64,000 nt of DNA. Origin: Oligoflexia bacterium. Lineage in GTDB: Bacteria > Bdellovibrionota > Bacteriovoracia > Bacteriovoracales > Bacteriovoracaceae. A program made the translations under genes and the position numbers. The stretch's first letter is position 1. Each line of letters begins with the position of its first letter. Below, in pieces: positions 28,102 to 36,332 of this stretch. Location of the stretch: contig JADGAN010000003.1 in assembly GCA_015231955.1 (NCBI GenBank), positions 205,311 through 269,310 of the forward strand, given 5' to 3'. The notes under the pieces were generated by a model that ran no database searches, was not told the DNA's origin, and saw only the letters and a list, made by a program, of their open reading frames with translations.

Positions 28102-29013
28102 TTAAACTTTATATCCAAAGAAGAGGATAAAAGGGATAAATGCTAAAATAAAAGCAAAAATAATGGGCCCAGGAATTCGAGAGAGTTTTAAACGGGCCAT
28201 GATGGATTCAATGATTCCAATAAAGATGGTCACGACTACAATACCTAGGATGACTAAGAGAGGTTGTAACCAAAGCGGGAAGAGTTGTTGAGGTAAGAGT
28301 AGTTGTACAATAAAGCAAGCGAAGATCCAAAGTTTTAAAGTTTGAGCATAAAGGATCATCGCTAAATCGGGGCCTGCGTGATCAAGTACCATCACTTCAT
28401 GAATCATTGTCAGTTCAAGGTGAGTACTGGGATCATCGAAGGGAATGCGTGATGATTCTAAGAGGAGTACAATGAACATGGAAGCGGCCAGAGAGACAAA
28501 GAGTTCGCCCATTTGTGGCCAAAGCAGTTGTATTCCGGAAAAGATGGAGGTGATGCTGGTAGATTTTGATAAAAAGATCATAGTTAAAAAACAGAAGAGA
28601 ATGACCGGTTCAATCAGCATGCTAAAGAAGGCCTCGCGAGCAGCACCCATGCCTGCAAAACTTGAGCCGGTATCGAGTGCGGAAATGATCAGTAGAAAAC
28701 GTGCAAGTGCCAGGAGATAAACAAAGACCAAAATATCACCTTCAAAACGCCAGAGAGGTTCGATCGGCCCTAGAGGCAGTAATGAGATGAGGGAGAGTGC
28801 AATGGCCATGATAACCAGTGGGCCTAGGCGAATAATGATAGAGGTGGTTTTGCTATAGATATAATCTTTTTGCATCAACTTATAGAGATCGTAGTAAGGT
28901 TGTAATAAGGGAGCGCCAACTCTTCCAGCAAAGATTGCTTTGACTCGCACAATGATTCCCAAGAGAAGAGGAGCGAGTAGGAGCGGAAGAAGAAAGGAGA
29001 TCAATTTGTTCAT
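28102..29013 (-). CDS. Hydrogenase-4 component C / NuoH-like membrane subunit
   Basis: NuoH/HyfC-family protein that links the soluble and membrane arms. GRVGAPLLQPYYDLYKLMQKD and the DDPSTHLELTMIHEVMVLD region, with its acidic residues, are characteristic of the hydrogenase-type NuoH family. About eight hydrophobic helices. The ATG at 29013 has a strong AAAGGAGGG eight bases upstream, which excludes the earlier in-frame TTG at 29034. The upstream gene ends at 29031. Confidence 0.9.
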   Translation of the reverse strand: MNKLISFLLPLLLAPLLLGIIVRVKAIFAGRVGAPLLQPYYDLYKLMQKDYIYSKTTSIIIRLGPLVIMAIALSLISLLPLGPIEPLWRFEGDILVFVYLLALARFLLIISALDTGSSFAGMGAAREAFFSMLIEPVILFCFLTMIFLSKSTSITSIFSGIQLLWPQMGELFVSLAASMFIVLLLESSRIPFDDPSTHLELTMIHEVMVLDHAGPDLAMILYAQTLKLWIFACFIVQLLLPQQLFPLWLQPLLVILGIVVVTIFIGIIESIMARLKLSRIPGPIIFAFILAFIPFILFFGYKV

Positions 29014-29030
29014 AGCTACGGCCCTCCTTT

Positions 29031-30998
29031 TCAATAAGAGATACTAAAGGTTATAAGAGCAAGAAGACATAAAAACATATACAAGATGTAGCCACTGATC
29101 TTTCCATGTTGAAAGGAGAGGCCTTTTTTAAGGGGAAGGATGACCCCAAGATAAAAGGGACGCAGTAGGAGCGAGTCGGCAATATCATAGGTATGAAAAT
29201 GGTAATGAGCTCTAATCGGTCGGTGTAGGGGGGATTTTTTGATAGAGAGTTTTCGCTTGCTGGGAAGAAGAAATTTAAAAAAATCGATAGTGGAGACTGC
29301 AAAGGAAGAGGCGGTATACTGCATTTTTGCCGTAGGTTCATGATGGCCGCAATCCCATGTAAGTGCAATATCGGTTTTTCTTTTGCTATGAAGGAAGAGT
29401 CGCAAGAGAATCATAAAAGTTAAGAGTAGTAGGAAGAATGCGAAAAAGTGTACAAGATTTCCAAGCACAGCAAATCCTCCTAAGAGTGCGTTTAAATCGA
29501 TAGGTGTTAAGGATAGTTTTGATGAGAGAAAGAGAATGGGCGTGGAGAGAATCGGAATGACAATCGTGGGACAAATACCGATAGTCACACAAAGGAAAGC
29601 AAGTATAATCATAGGCAAAAGAATACTGATTTCTTTTTCTCGTGCAACTTCTAGATGGTGAGAGCGTTGTTCTCCCAAGAAGACGACACCGACAACTTTT
29701 GCAAAGCAGAGTAAGGCAAGGCCTCCGATGAGTGCTAGTGAGAGCACCGTGATAATGGCGGCGATCAACCATTGATTAAGGCCACTAAAATGACCAGTGA
29801 GTGATTTGAGTGTTCCATAGTAGATAAAAAATTCACTCACAAAACCATTGAAGGGTGGAATGCCTGAAATGGAGATCGCACCGATGGTAAAAGTGAGTGC
29901 AGTGATGGGCATGAATTTAATAAGACCACCTAATCGATCGATCAGCTTCTCTTTGGTGCTGGTGATTATAGAGCCAGCACCAAGAAAGAGCAGTCCTTTA
30001 AAGAGCGCATGATTGATCACATGAAGTAAGGCACCACTGAAACCAAAAACAAAGAGGAGTGAATTTTGAGTGCTTGCGCCAATAAGACCGATCCCCATAC
30101 CGATGCAGATGATGCCAATGTTTTCTACACTATGATAAGCAAGTAATCTTTTGAGATCGTGTTGGGAGAGTGCTAAGAGCACGCCGCCTACTCCAGAGAT
30201 AATTCCTAATATTAAAATAACTTCTCCAAAATAGATGGGAATATGAGGAGAGAGAGTGAGGGTTGCACGAATAATTCCGTAAATTCCTGTTTTAATCATC
30301 ACGCCGGACATGAGTGCAGATATGGGCGAGGGTGCTGCTGGATGTGCTTCTGGAAGCCAAGTGTGCAAAGGCATAATTCCCGCTTTGGTACCAAAGCCGA
30401 TGAGTGCAGTTATAAAGGAGAGGAAAAGATGCTTTTCTCGTGCTACTACGGGATCGCTTATCAGAACAAAATGAATAATGAGAAAGACAGTTCCTACTTG
30501 AGTTAGTGTTAAATAAAGCCAACCAGCATGCAGGTTATGTTTCTTTTCATATTCAAAGATGACCAGAGCAAAAGAGCTCAAAGACATCATTTCCCATGAA
30601 AGCAAGAAGAGCAAAGAGCTTTTACTTAAAATTACCATGATCATGCTGCAAAGGAAGAGCGGATAAAAAAACCATAAGGTGTACAAGCGCTCTTGTTTAA
30701 TGTGTTTACTATAACCATGGAAGAAAATTGTTGCTAATAATGAAAGTAGAGTAATGGGAATAAGAAAAAAAGCACTAAGAGCATCAATAGAAAAAATTAA
30801 AGGTTGATGCCAAATCGTCCAGGGGAGAGTGAGTTCAAGATTGCTAGAATTTGGATTGTTGTAGAAGAGGATAATGCCGATCATGGAACTTGCTAATGCA
30901 GTATTGATGACAATAGTACAGATTTTTGTTTTTCCATAAAGAAGAGATAGAAGACTACTAACAATTAAGAGAATAAGTGCAATTATAAACCACAACAT
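29031..30998 (-). CDS. Hydrogenase-4 component B-like antiporter-type subunit
   Basis: Large membrane protein (~655 aa) of the Mrp/NuoL-like antiporter family, presumed to translocate H+ or Na+. GFGTKAGIMPLHTWLPEAHPAAPSPISALMSG is the diagnostic block, with HDLKRLLAYHSVENIGI following. The C-terminal ~140 residues form the HyfB-type extension with a conserved WDCGH motif. It is first of the minus-strand Ehr genes, with AAGGTAG as ribosome site, and diverges from the HyfF-like gene across 133 bp. Confidence 0.92.
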   Translation of the reverse strand: MLWFIIALILLIVSSLLSLLYGKTKICTIVINTALASSMIGIILFYNNPNSSNLELTLPWTIWHQPLIFSIDALSAFFLIPITLLSLLATIFFHGYSKHIKQERLYTLWFFYPLFLCSMIMVILSKSSLLFLLSWEMMSLSSFALVIFEYEKKHNLHAGWLYLTLTQVGTVFLIIHFVLISDPVVAREKHLFLSFITALIGFGTKAGIMPLHTWLPEAHPAAPSPISALMSGVMIKTGIYGIIRATLTLSPHIPIYFGEVILILGIISGVGGVLLALSQHDLKRLLAYHSVENIGIICIGMGIGLIGASTQNSLLFVFGFSGALLHVINHALFKGLLFLGAGSIITSTKEKLIDRLGGLIKFMPITALTFTIGAISISGIPPFNGFVSEFFIYYGTLKSLTGHFSGLNQWLIAAIITVLSLALIGGLALLCFAKVVGVVFLGEQRSHHLEVAREKEISILLPMIILAFLCVTIGICPTIVIPILSTPILFLSSKLSLTPIDLNALLGGFAVLGNLVHFFAFFLLLLTFMILLRLFLHSKRKTDIALTWDCGHHEPTAKMQYTASSFAVSTIDFFKFLLPSKRKLSIKKSPLHRPIRAHYHFHTYDIADSLLLRPFYLGVILPLKKGLSFQHGKISGYILYMFLCLLALITFSISY

Positions 30999-31068
30999 TT
31001 TTCAACTACCTTAAATAAAGAGAATAATCTTTACCAAAAAGGACAAGAGGAATAAATTATATACAAGG

Positions 31069-31126
31069 CCTTGACCTTGACCTTGACCTTGATTTTGATA
31101 CGAAGGATGTGAAGGATATAAAGGAT
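31069..31126. repeat. (CCTTGA)4 tract and triple AAGGAT in the divergent Ehr intergenic region
   Basis: Four perfect CCTTGA hexamers at 31069-31092, followed at 31103-31126 by three spaced AAGGAT units. The last unit is the ribosome site of the HyfF-like gene. Both divergent Ehr transcripts must start in this 133-bp gap, so a change in repeat number would change promoter or leader geometry. Confidence 0.75.
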
Positions 31127-31131
31127 CTTCC

Positions 31132-32673
31132 ATGGGTATGAATGTTTTTTCTTTATCAGAAATCGCTACTGTGTTCATTCCGGTTATTGCGGGTGTTGTT
31201 GCGCTATTTTTAGGAGAGCGCTTGCGGGCACTCTTTGCGCTTATGATGGCCGCCCCTTTTTTCACACTTATAATAGTAATTTACTCCTTCTCTTTTTTTC
31301 TCACAACAGAAACTTTAGAGGGAAAAAATTTTTTGTTTATTAATAGCTATTTCCTTTTTGATCACCTATCGATGTGTTACATTTTGTTATTGGGAATAGT
31401 CTATTTTCTCTGTTCAATTTTTTCGATCAAATATTTTCAATCAGCACCAGCATTGCCACTGGCACTCAATCGCTTTTATGCTCTTTGGAATTTAAGTATT
31501 GCCTCCATGGCCTTAGTGATCATTTCCAACAATCTTTTGATTATGTGGTTTGCCTTGGAGATGACAACGCTAACGACAACATTTTTGATCGCAACTCACA
31601 AGCATCGAAGAACAGTAGAGGCAATGTGGAAATATTTAATTATATGCTCGCTAGGGCTCTCCTTTGCTTTGATTGGGATCTTACTCTTTGGATATGCGGC
31701 AAGCAATGAACAATTTTCACAAATGTTGCATACAGTGGCGGCATGGCGAGATCGTAGTAGTGCTATTTGGTCCTGGGATATTTTGAAAAATGCAGCAATG
31801 ACATTGCAACCGTCGCTAGTTAAAATTGCTTTTATTTTTGCGGCCGTTGGTCTTGGAACCAAGGCGAGTCTTGCGCCAATGCACACTTGGGCACCCGATG
31901 CCTATGGAGAGGCCCCTCATCCCGTCTCTGCTATCTTTTCCGGGCTTATGTCTGCAGTTGCCATGTACATGCTCATGAGGTTGTTGCCGCTTGCAACTGG
32001 AAGTTTAGGGAATCAGTTGCCTCAAACCATCTTAATCTCCATTGGCGTAGTCTCCATGGTGGTTGCGGCAATTTTTATCACACACCAGAAAAATTTAAAA
32101 CGTTTGCTTGCCTATAGTAGTGTGGAGCACATGGGAATTATTGCAATTGGTATTGGTACTGGAGGTGGTGCAATTGCAGCGGCTTTGCTGCACACCTTTA
32201 ATAATTCCCTTGCGAAGATCATTGCCTTTTTCTCTGCAGGAGTGATTGATAATAAGATGGGGACACAAAATATTATGGGGCTTAAAGGTGTTATGAGTGT
32301 GTATCCTCGTTTGGGTGTTTTGCTTTTTATATCGTTATTAGCACTGATGGGGATGGCGCCTTTTGCAATCTTTATTAGCAAATTTTTAATTATAAAGGCG
32401 ATGATTTTAGAAAAATCTTGGATTACTCTTACCTTATTTATTGTGACATCGCTGATTATTTTTATGAGTTTATTAAAACATGCTTTAGTTATTTTGTTTG
32501 GTAGTCCAAGTGTGCGTGAAGAGGGTGGTTTGATTTTAAAAAAATTTACACGAAGAGATTATTTGATCTTTAGTGTGGTGCTGATGCTTTTGATATTACC
32601 GGGGATTTGGATACCAGAGAAAATTTTACTTTTCTTTCAGGAGACGGCCTTGCTTATCAGTTCTCAGCGGTAA
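31132..32673 (+). CDS. Hydrogenase-4 component F-like antiporter-type subunit
   Basis: Second antiporter-like subunit (NuoM/N-like). GLGTKASLAPMHTWAPDAYGEAPHPVSAIFSG is the family block, followed by HQKNLKRLLAYSSVEHMGI and LLHTFNNSLAKI. At 513 aa it matches HyfF. It is the only Ehr gene on the plus strand. Two start codons six bases apart (31132, 31138) are possible; AAGGAT lies before the first. The 3' end overlaps the convergent cydB by 17 bp. Confidence 0.9.
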   Translation: MGMNVFSLSEIATVFIPVIAGVVALFLGERLRALFALMMAAPFFTLIIVIYSFSFFLTTETLEGKNFLFINSYFLFDHLSMCYILLLGIVYFLCSIFSIKYFQSAPALPLALNRFYALWNLSIASMALVIISNNLLIMWFALEMTTLTTTFLIATHKHRRTVEAMWKYLIICSLGLSFALIGILLFGYAASNEQFSQMLHTVAAWRDRSSAIWSWDILKNAAMTLQPSLVKIAFIFAAVGLGTKASLAPMHTWAPDAYGEAPHPVSAIFSGLMSAVAMYMLMRLLPLATGSLGNQLPQTILISIGVVSMVVAAIFITHQKNLKRLLAYSSVEHMGIIAIGIGTGGGAIAAALLHTFNNSLAKIIAFFSAGVIDNKMGTQNIMGLKGVMSVYPRLGVLLFISLLALMGMAPFAIFISKFLIIKAMILEKSWITLTLFIVTSLIIFMSLLKHALVILFGSPSVREEGGLILKKFTRRDYLIFSVVLMLLILPGIWIPEKILLFFQETALLISSQR

Positions 32674-33718
32674 CTCTTCCTTTAAATATTTTGTAGATCC
32701 AGTAGGTGTAACCTAAAACTACTGGAAAAGTTAGGAGCGTAATAATCAGCATGACGATGAGTGTTCTCTTGGATGAGGAGGCATTGAAGAGGGTAATGGC
32801 TTCACCACTACCGCCAATTGCAATCGGAACAAAATTGGGAAATAACAGGGCGACGGCAAAACAGGCGATGGAGACAATGGTAAGGATCCAAGAGATAAAA
32901 GACATGGAGGCATCTCGCTTCTTAATATGATACATGGTTAGTAACATAAGCCCTACCACCGTGGTGGCAATGGTAACCAGTGGAAGTAGCGGATGATCGC
33001 GGCGATAAAAGATGATGGCCACGACTGCGACTAGTGCAACGGTGATAAACGATAGCCACCAGCTTTTTTCGGCCCACATGAAAGAGCGATCATAGAGAGA
33101 GACCACTGCGGATGGTGAATTTCCTAGAGGGACTTTATGAATCAAATAGAGTGCACCATAGGTGGTCAGCACACACACGGTGGTAACTCCTGCCAGTAAG
33201 GGATAAGCAGAGAAGAGCGAGAGTAGCGATCCGATAGAATCTCCCTTAGCACTTAAAGACATTCCAGTAACGATGTTTCCAATAGCAACGCCGATCATAA
33301 ACATGGTAAAGACACCACCTACTGCAAAGGCCATATCAAATCGGTTAATCCAAGTATCATAATTGGGGTAGGATAGCTCCATTTTATTTCTAAACTCGAT
33401 CCCTACTCCTCGAAAAATAAGCCCAAATAAGATTAAGAGGAATGGCCAGTATAACCCACTAAAGATGGTGGCATAAGCAGAAGGAAAGGCCGCAAAGAGC
33501 GCACCTCCTGCAGTTAGTAGCCATACTTCATTACCATCCCAAACTGGTCCAATGCTTTTAAGAAAAACTTTACGCTCTTTGGGGTCAGCGGTAAAGAGGT
33601 GACAGCTGCTGACTCCTAAGTCAAAACCATCGAGAAGAAAATATCCCACAAACAAGATGGCAATAATACAAAACCAGATTACTTGTAGGGCCAAAAATGT
33701 TGTATCTAACTGTTCCAT
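32657..33718 (-). CDS. cydB: Cytochrome bd quinol oxidase subunit II
   Basis: Membrane subunit of the high-affinity terminal oxidase. The start FYFLLDGFDLGVSS-like stretch (GYFLLDGFDLG) and SIGPVWDGNEVWLLTAGGALFAAFP are diagnostic. About eight hydrophobic helices and normal length. It begins 2 bp after the cydA stop. No CydX-like small gene is visible downstream, where the gene meets the convergent HyfF-like gene. Confidence 0.97.
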   Translation of the reverse strand: MEQLDTTFLALQVIWFCIIAILFVGYFLLDGFDLGVSSCHLFTADPKERKVFLKSIGPVWDGNEVWLLTAGGALFAAFPSAYATIFSGLYWPFLLILFGLIFRGVGIEFRNKMELSYPNYDTWINRFDMAFAVGGVFTMFMIGVAIGNIVTGMSLSAKGDSIGSLLSLFSAYPLLAGVTTVCVLTTYGALYLIHKVPLGNSPSAVVSLYDRSFMWAEKSWWLSFITVALVAVVAIIFYRRDHPLLPLVTIATTVVGLMLLTMYHIKKRDASMSFISWILTIVSIACFAVALLFPNFVPIAIGGSGEAITLFNASSSKRTLIVMLIITLLTFPVVLGYTYWIYKIFKGRVTAEN

Positions 33719-33720
33719 CG

Positions 33721-35073
33721 TTACACCTCCGGTCCTTTGTTAACTTTTAGTCGTAAGAAGAAAATCCATAAAATAAAGAGTAGTGAGTAGATGACTGAGA
33801 ATAAAATAATGGAGGCCAGTATGTGTGAAGCGGGCACACTTACGGAAACGCTATCACTGGTTTTTAAAAGATTGTAGACAACCCAAGGTTGCCTTCCTAC
33901 TTCAGCAGCGGCCCAGCCAAGTTGGTTGGCAATAAAAGAGACAGGGATTGACCAAAAGGCGATCTTTAAAAAGAGGTCTGCATATTTTTTCCGATGCTCA
34001 CCTAAAAAGGCATCAGGTGATAGCTTCCAGAGAAGAAATCCTACTGTTGAAAAGATGATCATAAAGACGCCAAGGATAACCATGAGGTGGAAAGTAATAA
34101 AGGTGGTAATCAGGGGAGGATAGTTTTCTTTAGGAAAATCGTTAAGGCCACTTACGGGAGCTTTGGAATCAAAGGCAACAAGAAAGCTAAGCGCCGAAGG
34201 AATCGTTATGGCATAATCGGTCCTGTGCTCTTTCTCGTTAGGGATTCCAAAAAGCAGCAGAGGTGCATTCGTACGACTCTCCCAGAGTCCTTCAAACGCA
34301 GCAAGCTTTAAGGGTTGAGTTTTGTAGACTTGAACGGTGTGATGGTGGCCAAGGAAGAGCATGCCCCAACTGGTGATCATTGAAAAGAGAATACCTACGG
34401 AAAATGATTTTTTAGCAAACTCTTTGAATTTTGCTCTCCTTAAGTAGTAGGCAGAAATACCTAGGACAAAGAATGCTCCTGTAGAGAGCGCTCCACCAAT
34501 AGTATGAAGAAAGCGAGGTATAGTGGACGGATTAAAAATGGCATCCCAAAAGTTTAAGAGTTCAGCACGACCATTGACGAGATGATAGCCCGTGGGTGTT
34601 TGTTGCCAAGAGTTTGCAACCACAATCCAAAAGGCAGAGATGGTGGCACCAACGGCGACCATGAGAGCAGAGAAGCAGTAAACTTTGGGGGAGACTCGCT
34701 TCTCGCCATAGAGAAGGATACCAAGAAAGCATGACTCTAAGAAGAATGCCATGAGTGCTTCCGCTGCCAAGGGCGCTCCAAAGATGTCGCCAACAAAGCG
34801 GCTATACTGCGCCCAATTGGTTCCGAATTGGAACTCCATGGTGATTCCAGTGGCAACTCCCACTGCAAAAGTGATTGTAAAGAGTTTAATCCAATACTTG
34901 GCGCTTTTGAGGTAGAGATCAGCACTAGAGGCGTTGCCTTTTCTGCTTTCTCGAAGGTTTCCCCAGAGGAAGTAAAAGATAATCCATGCAAGTCCAATAG
35001 AGAGTGGTGGAAAAATATAGTGAAAGGATATAGTAAGGGCAAATTGAATTCTTGCAAGAAGGATTGCACTCAT
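33721..35073 (-). CDS. cydA: Cytochrome bd quinol oxidase subunit I
   Basis: Haem-carrying quinol-oxidising subunit. FHYIFPPLSIGLAW holds the haem ligand His near the N-terminus, EFQFGTNWAQYSRFVGDIFG is a conserved block, RFLHTIGGALSTGAFF carries another ligand region and GRQPWVVY is the diagnostic loop motif. A short SVSVSV insertion follows GRQPW (LKTSDSVSVSVPAS). The Q-loop is of the short type. It lies 17 bp after a gene for a secreted protein in the same orientation, pointing to one transcript with the HdrD-like gene. Confidence 0.97.
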   Translation of the reverse strand: MSAILLARIQFALTISFHYIFPPLSIGLAWIIFYFLWGNLRESRKGNASSADLYLKSAKYWIKLFTITFAVGVATGITMEFQFGTNWAQYSRFVGDIFGAPLAAEALMAFFLESCFLGILLYGEKRVSPKVYCFSALMVAVGATISAFWIVVANSWQQTPTGYHLVNGRAELLNFWDAIFNPSTIPRFLHTIGGALSTGAFFVLGISAYYLRRAKFKEFAKKSFSVGILFSMITSWGMLFLGHHHTVQVYKTQPLKLAAFEGLWESRTNAPLLLFGIPNEKEHRTDYAITIPSALSFLVAFDSKAPVSGLNDFPKENYPPLITTFITFHLMVILGVFMIIFSTVGFLLWKLSPDAFLGEHRKKYADLFLKIAFWSIPVSFIANQLGWAAAEVGRQPWVVYNLLKTSDSVSVSVPASHILASIILFSVIYSLLFILWIFFLRLKVNKGPEV

Positions 35074-35090
35074 GAAACGACCTACTCCGT

Positions 35091-36332
35091 TTATTTATTT
35101 TCTGTTTTTTTTGTTTTTTCCGTTTTTTCTGTAATCACTTTATCACTATCACTTTTTTTATTAGATGTCTTAGAAATTTCTATGCTTACCTTTACTGCAT
35201 CACCATCATCATCTGCACTATTATCACCAGCATTACTGCTATTCTTATCAAGAGCATCTTTGGTGTCATTGTTTTCGCCAGCAGCAATATAAAAATCACC
35301 TTGAAAAGGAATCAGAATGCGATCATCAATATTTAAAACTTGAGTCACATTTTTTAAATCGCTAATGAGTTTAACTTCTTTTGTGTCAGGATGAAGAGCT
35401 ACAAGTTCGGCCTGAAGTTCTAGGCCTTCACCAAGGGATTGATTTTGAATAAAGTAGATCAATTTTTTTGAATTTTGGCATTCAATATTTCCTGGATCGC
35501 TTTTAGTTGAGAGGTAGAGGGACTTCATTTGTAAAAAAGCAGTAGTTTTTGACACATCTAGAGTGCTGATTTCACTGCCACTGCTGCTAGGAACGTCAGG
35601 CGAGGAAAACTCTCCCACCACAAGATTTTTATCTTGTAGGCAGAGTTCGATCTTTCCTCCCTTGTTTTTTCCTTTATAGGCGAGTTTATTTTGTTTTAAG
35701 CTTCGTTCAAGTAAAAAAATGCCGCTCACTCCTTCGTTATCAATATCGGTATAAAGGATGGTTTGATCAGAGAGCATCACTACCGCTGGGATAAAGTAAG
35801 GGTTGATTTGTGCCTTGAGCGTAACTTGAAATTTGTTATAGGCCCGATTAGGAAGCAGCGATTGAAAATAGAGGGTTTTGCTTTCAGTACTGTAATAGGA
35901 GACCCAACTATCCTCTAGGTGCAACTTGGGAGAGGTTCCCCGGCCAACAGGAATGGTTATAGAACTGCCATAATCGCAGGCATACAAAAAATTTTGTTGG
36001 TCAGAGTTACTGAAGAGGTGAAAGCTTGCCATTTCGATAATCATGCGTTTGCGGTTCAGGGTTGATACCATGGTAAAGAAGGCATCAGGAGGACCACTTA
36101 ACACCTCTTTGGTGGTAAATTTTGACGAGAGCATTAATTTTGCAGGACGTTTTTGATAATAGGTAATTTTTCCATCAGAAGAGAGGAAACAGATTTTTGA
36201 GCTTTGTTGTTTGGACTCAAGTTTAGGTAACTTGCCACTATAGGCCCACGCAGAAGGAATGCTGGTGTTAAGAAAAAGCATAGAGATAATCAGAAGAGTC
36301 AAAGGCATTCGGGAGTGGTTATTTAATAGCAT
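35091..36332 (-). CDS. Secreted protein of unknown function with acidic/Lys-rich tail
   Basis: The start at 36332 gives a clear signal peptide (MPLTLLIISMLFLN...PSAWA) and overlaps the preceding gene's end by 14 bp; the longer upstream frame is unlikely. The mature part has repeated beta-strand-like segments (GKITYYQ, WVSYYSTESKTLYFQS, ILYTDIDNEGVSGIF), suggesting a TolB-like propeller, but no family is recognised. The last ~50 residues are Ser/Asp/Lys-rich low complexity. Its position between a Fe-S oxidoreductase and cytochrome bd suggests an envelope partner of that operon, by context only. Confidence 0.7.
   Translation of the reverse strand: MLLNNHSRMPLTLLIISMLFLNTSIPSAWAYSGKLPKLESKQQSSKICFLSSDGKITYYQKRPAKLMLSSKFTTKEVLSGPPDAFFTMVSTLNRKRMIIEMASFHLFSNSDQQNFLYACDYGSSITIPVGRGTSPKLHLEDSWVSYYSTESKTLYFQSLLPNRAYNKFQVTLKAQINPYFIPAVVMLSDQTILYTDIDNEGVSGIFLLERSLKQNKLAYKGKNKGGKIELCLQDKNLVVGEFSSPDVPSSSGSEISTLDVSKTTAFLQMKSLYLSTKSDPGNIECQNSKKLIYFIQNQSLGEGLELQAELVALHPDTKEVKLISDLKNVTQVLNIDDRILIPFQGDFYIAAGENNDTKDALDKNSSNAGDNSADDDGDAVKVSIEISKTSNKKSDSDKVITEKTEKTKKTENK

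Noticed and set aside
31069..31126. CRISPR-like array
   Set aside because: Units are six bases with no spacers; a simple tandem repeat.
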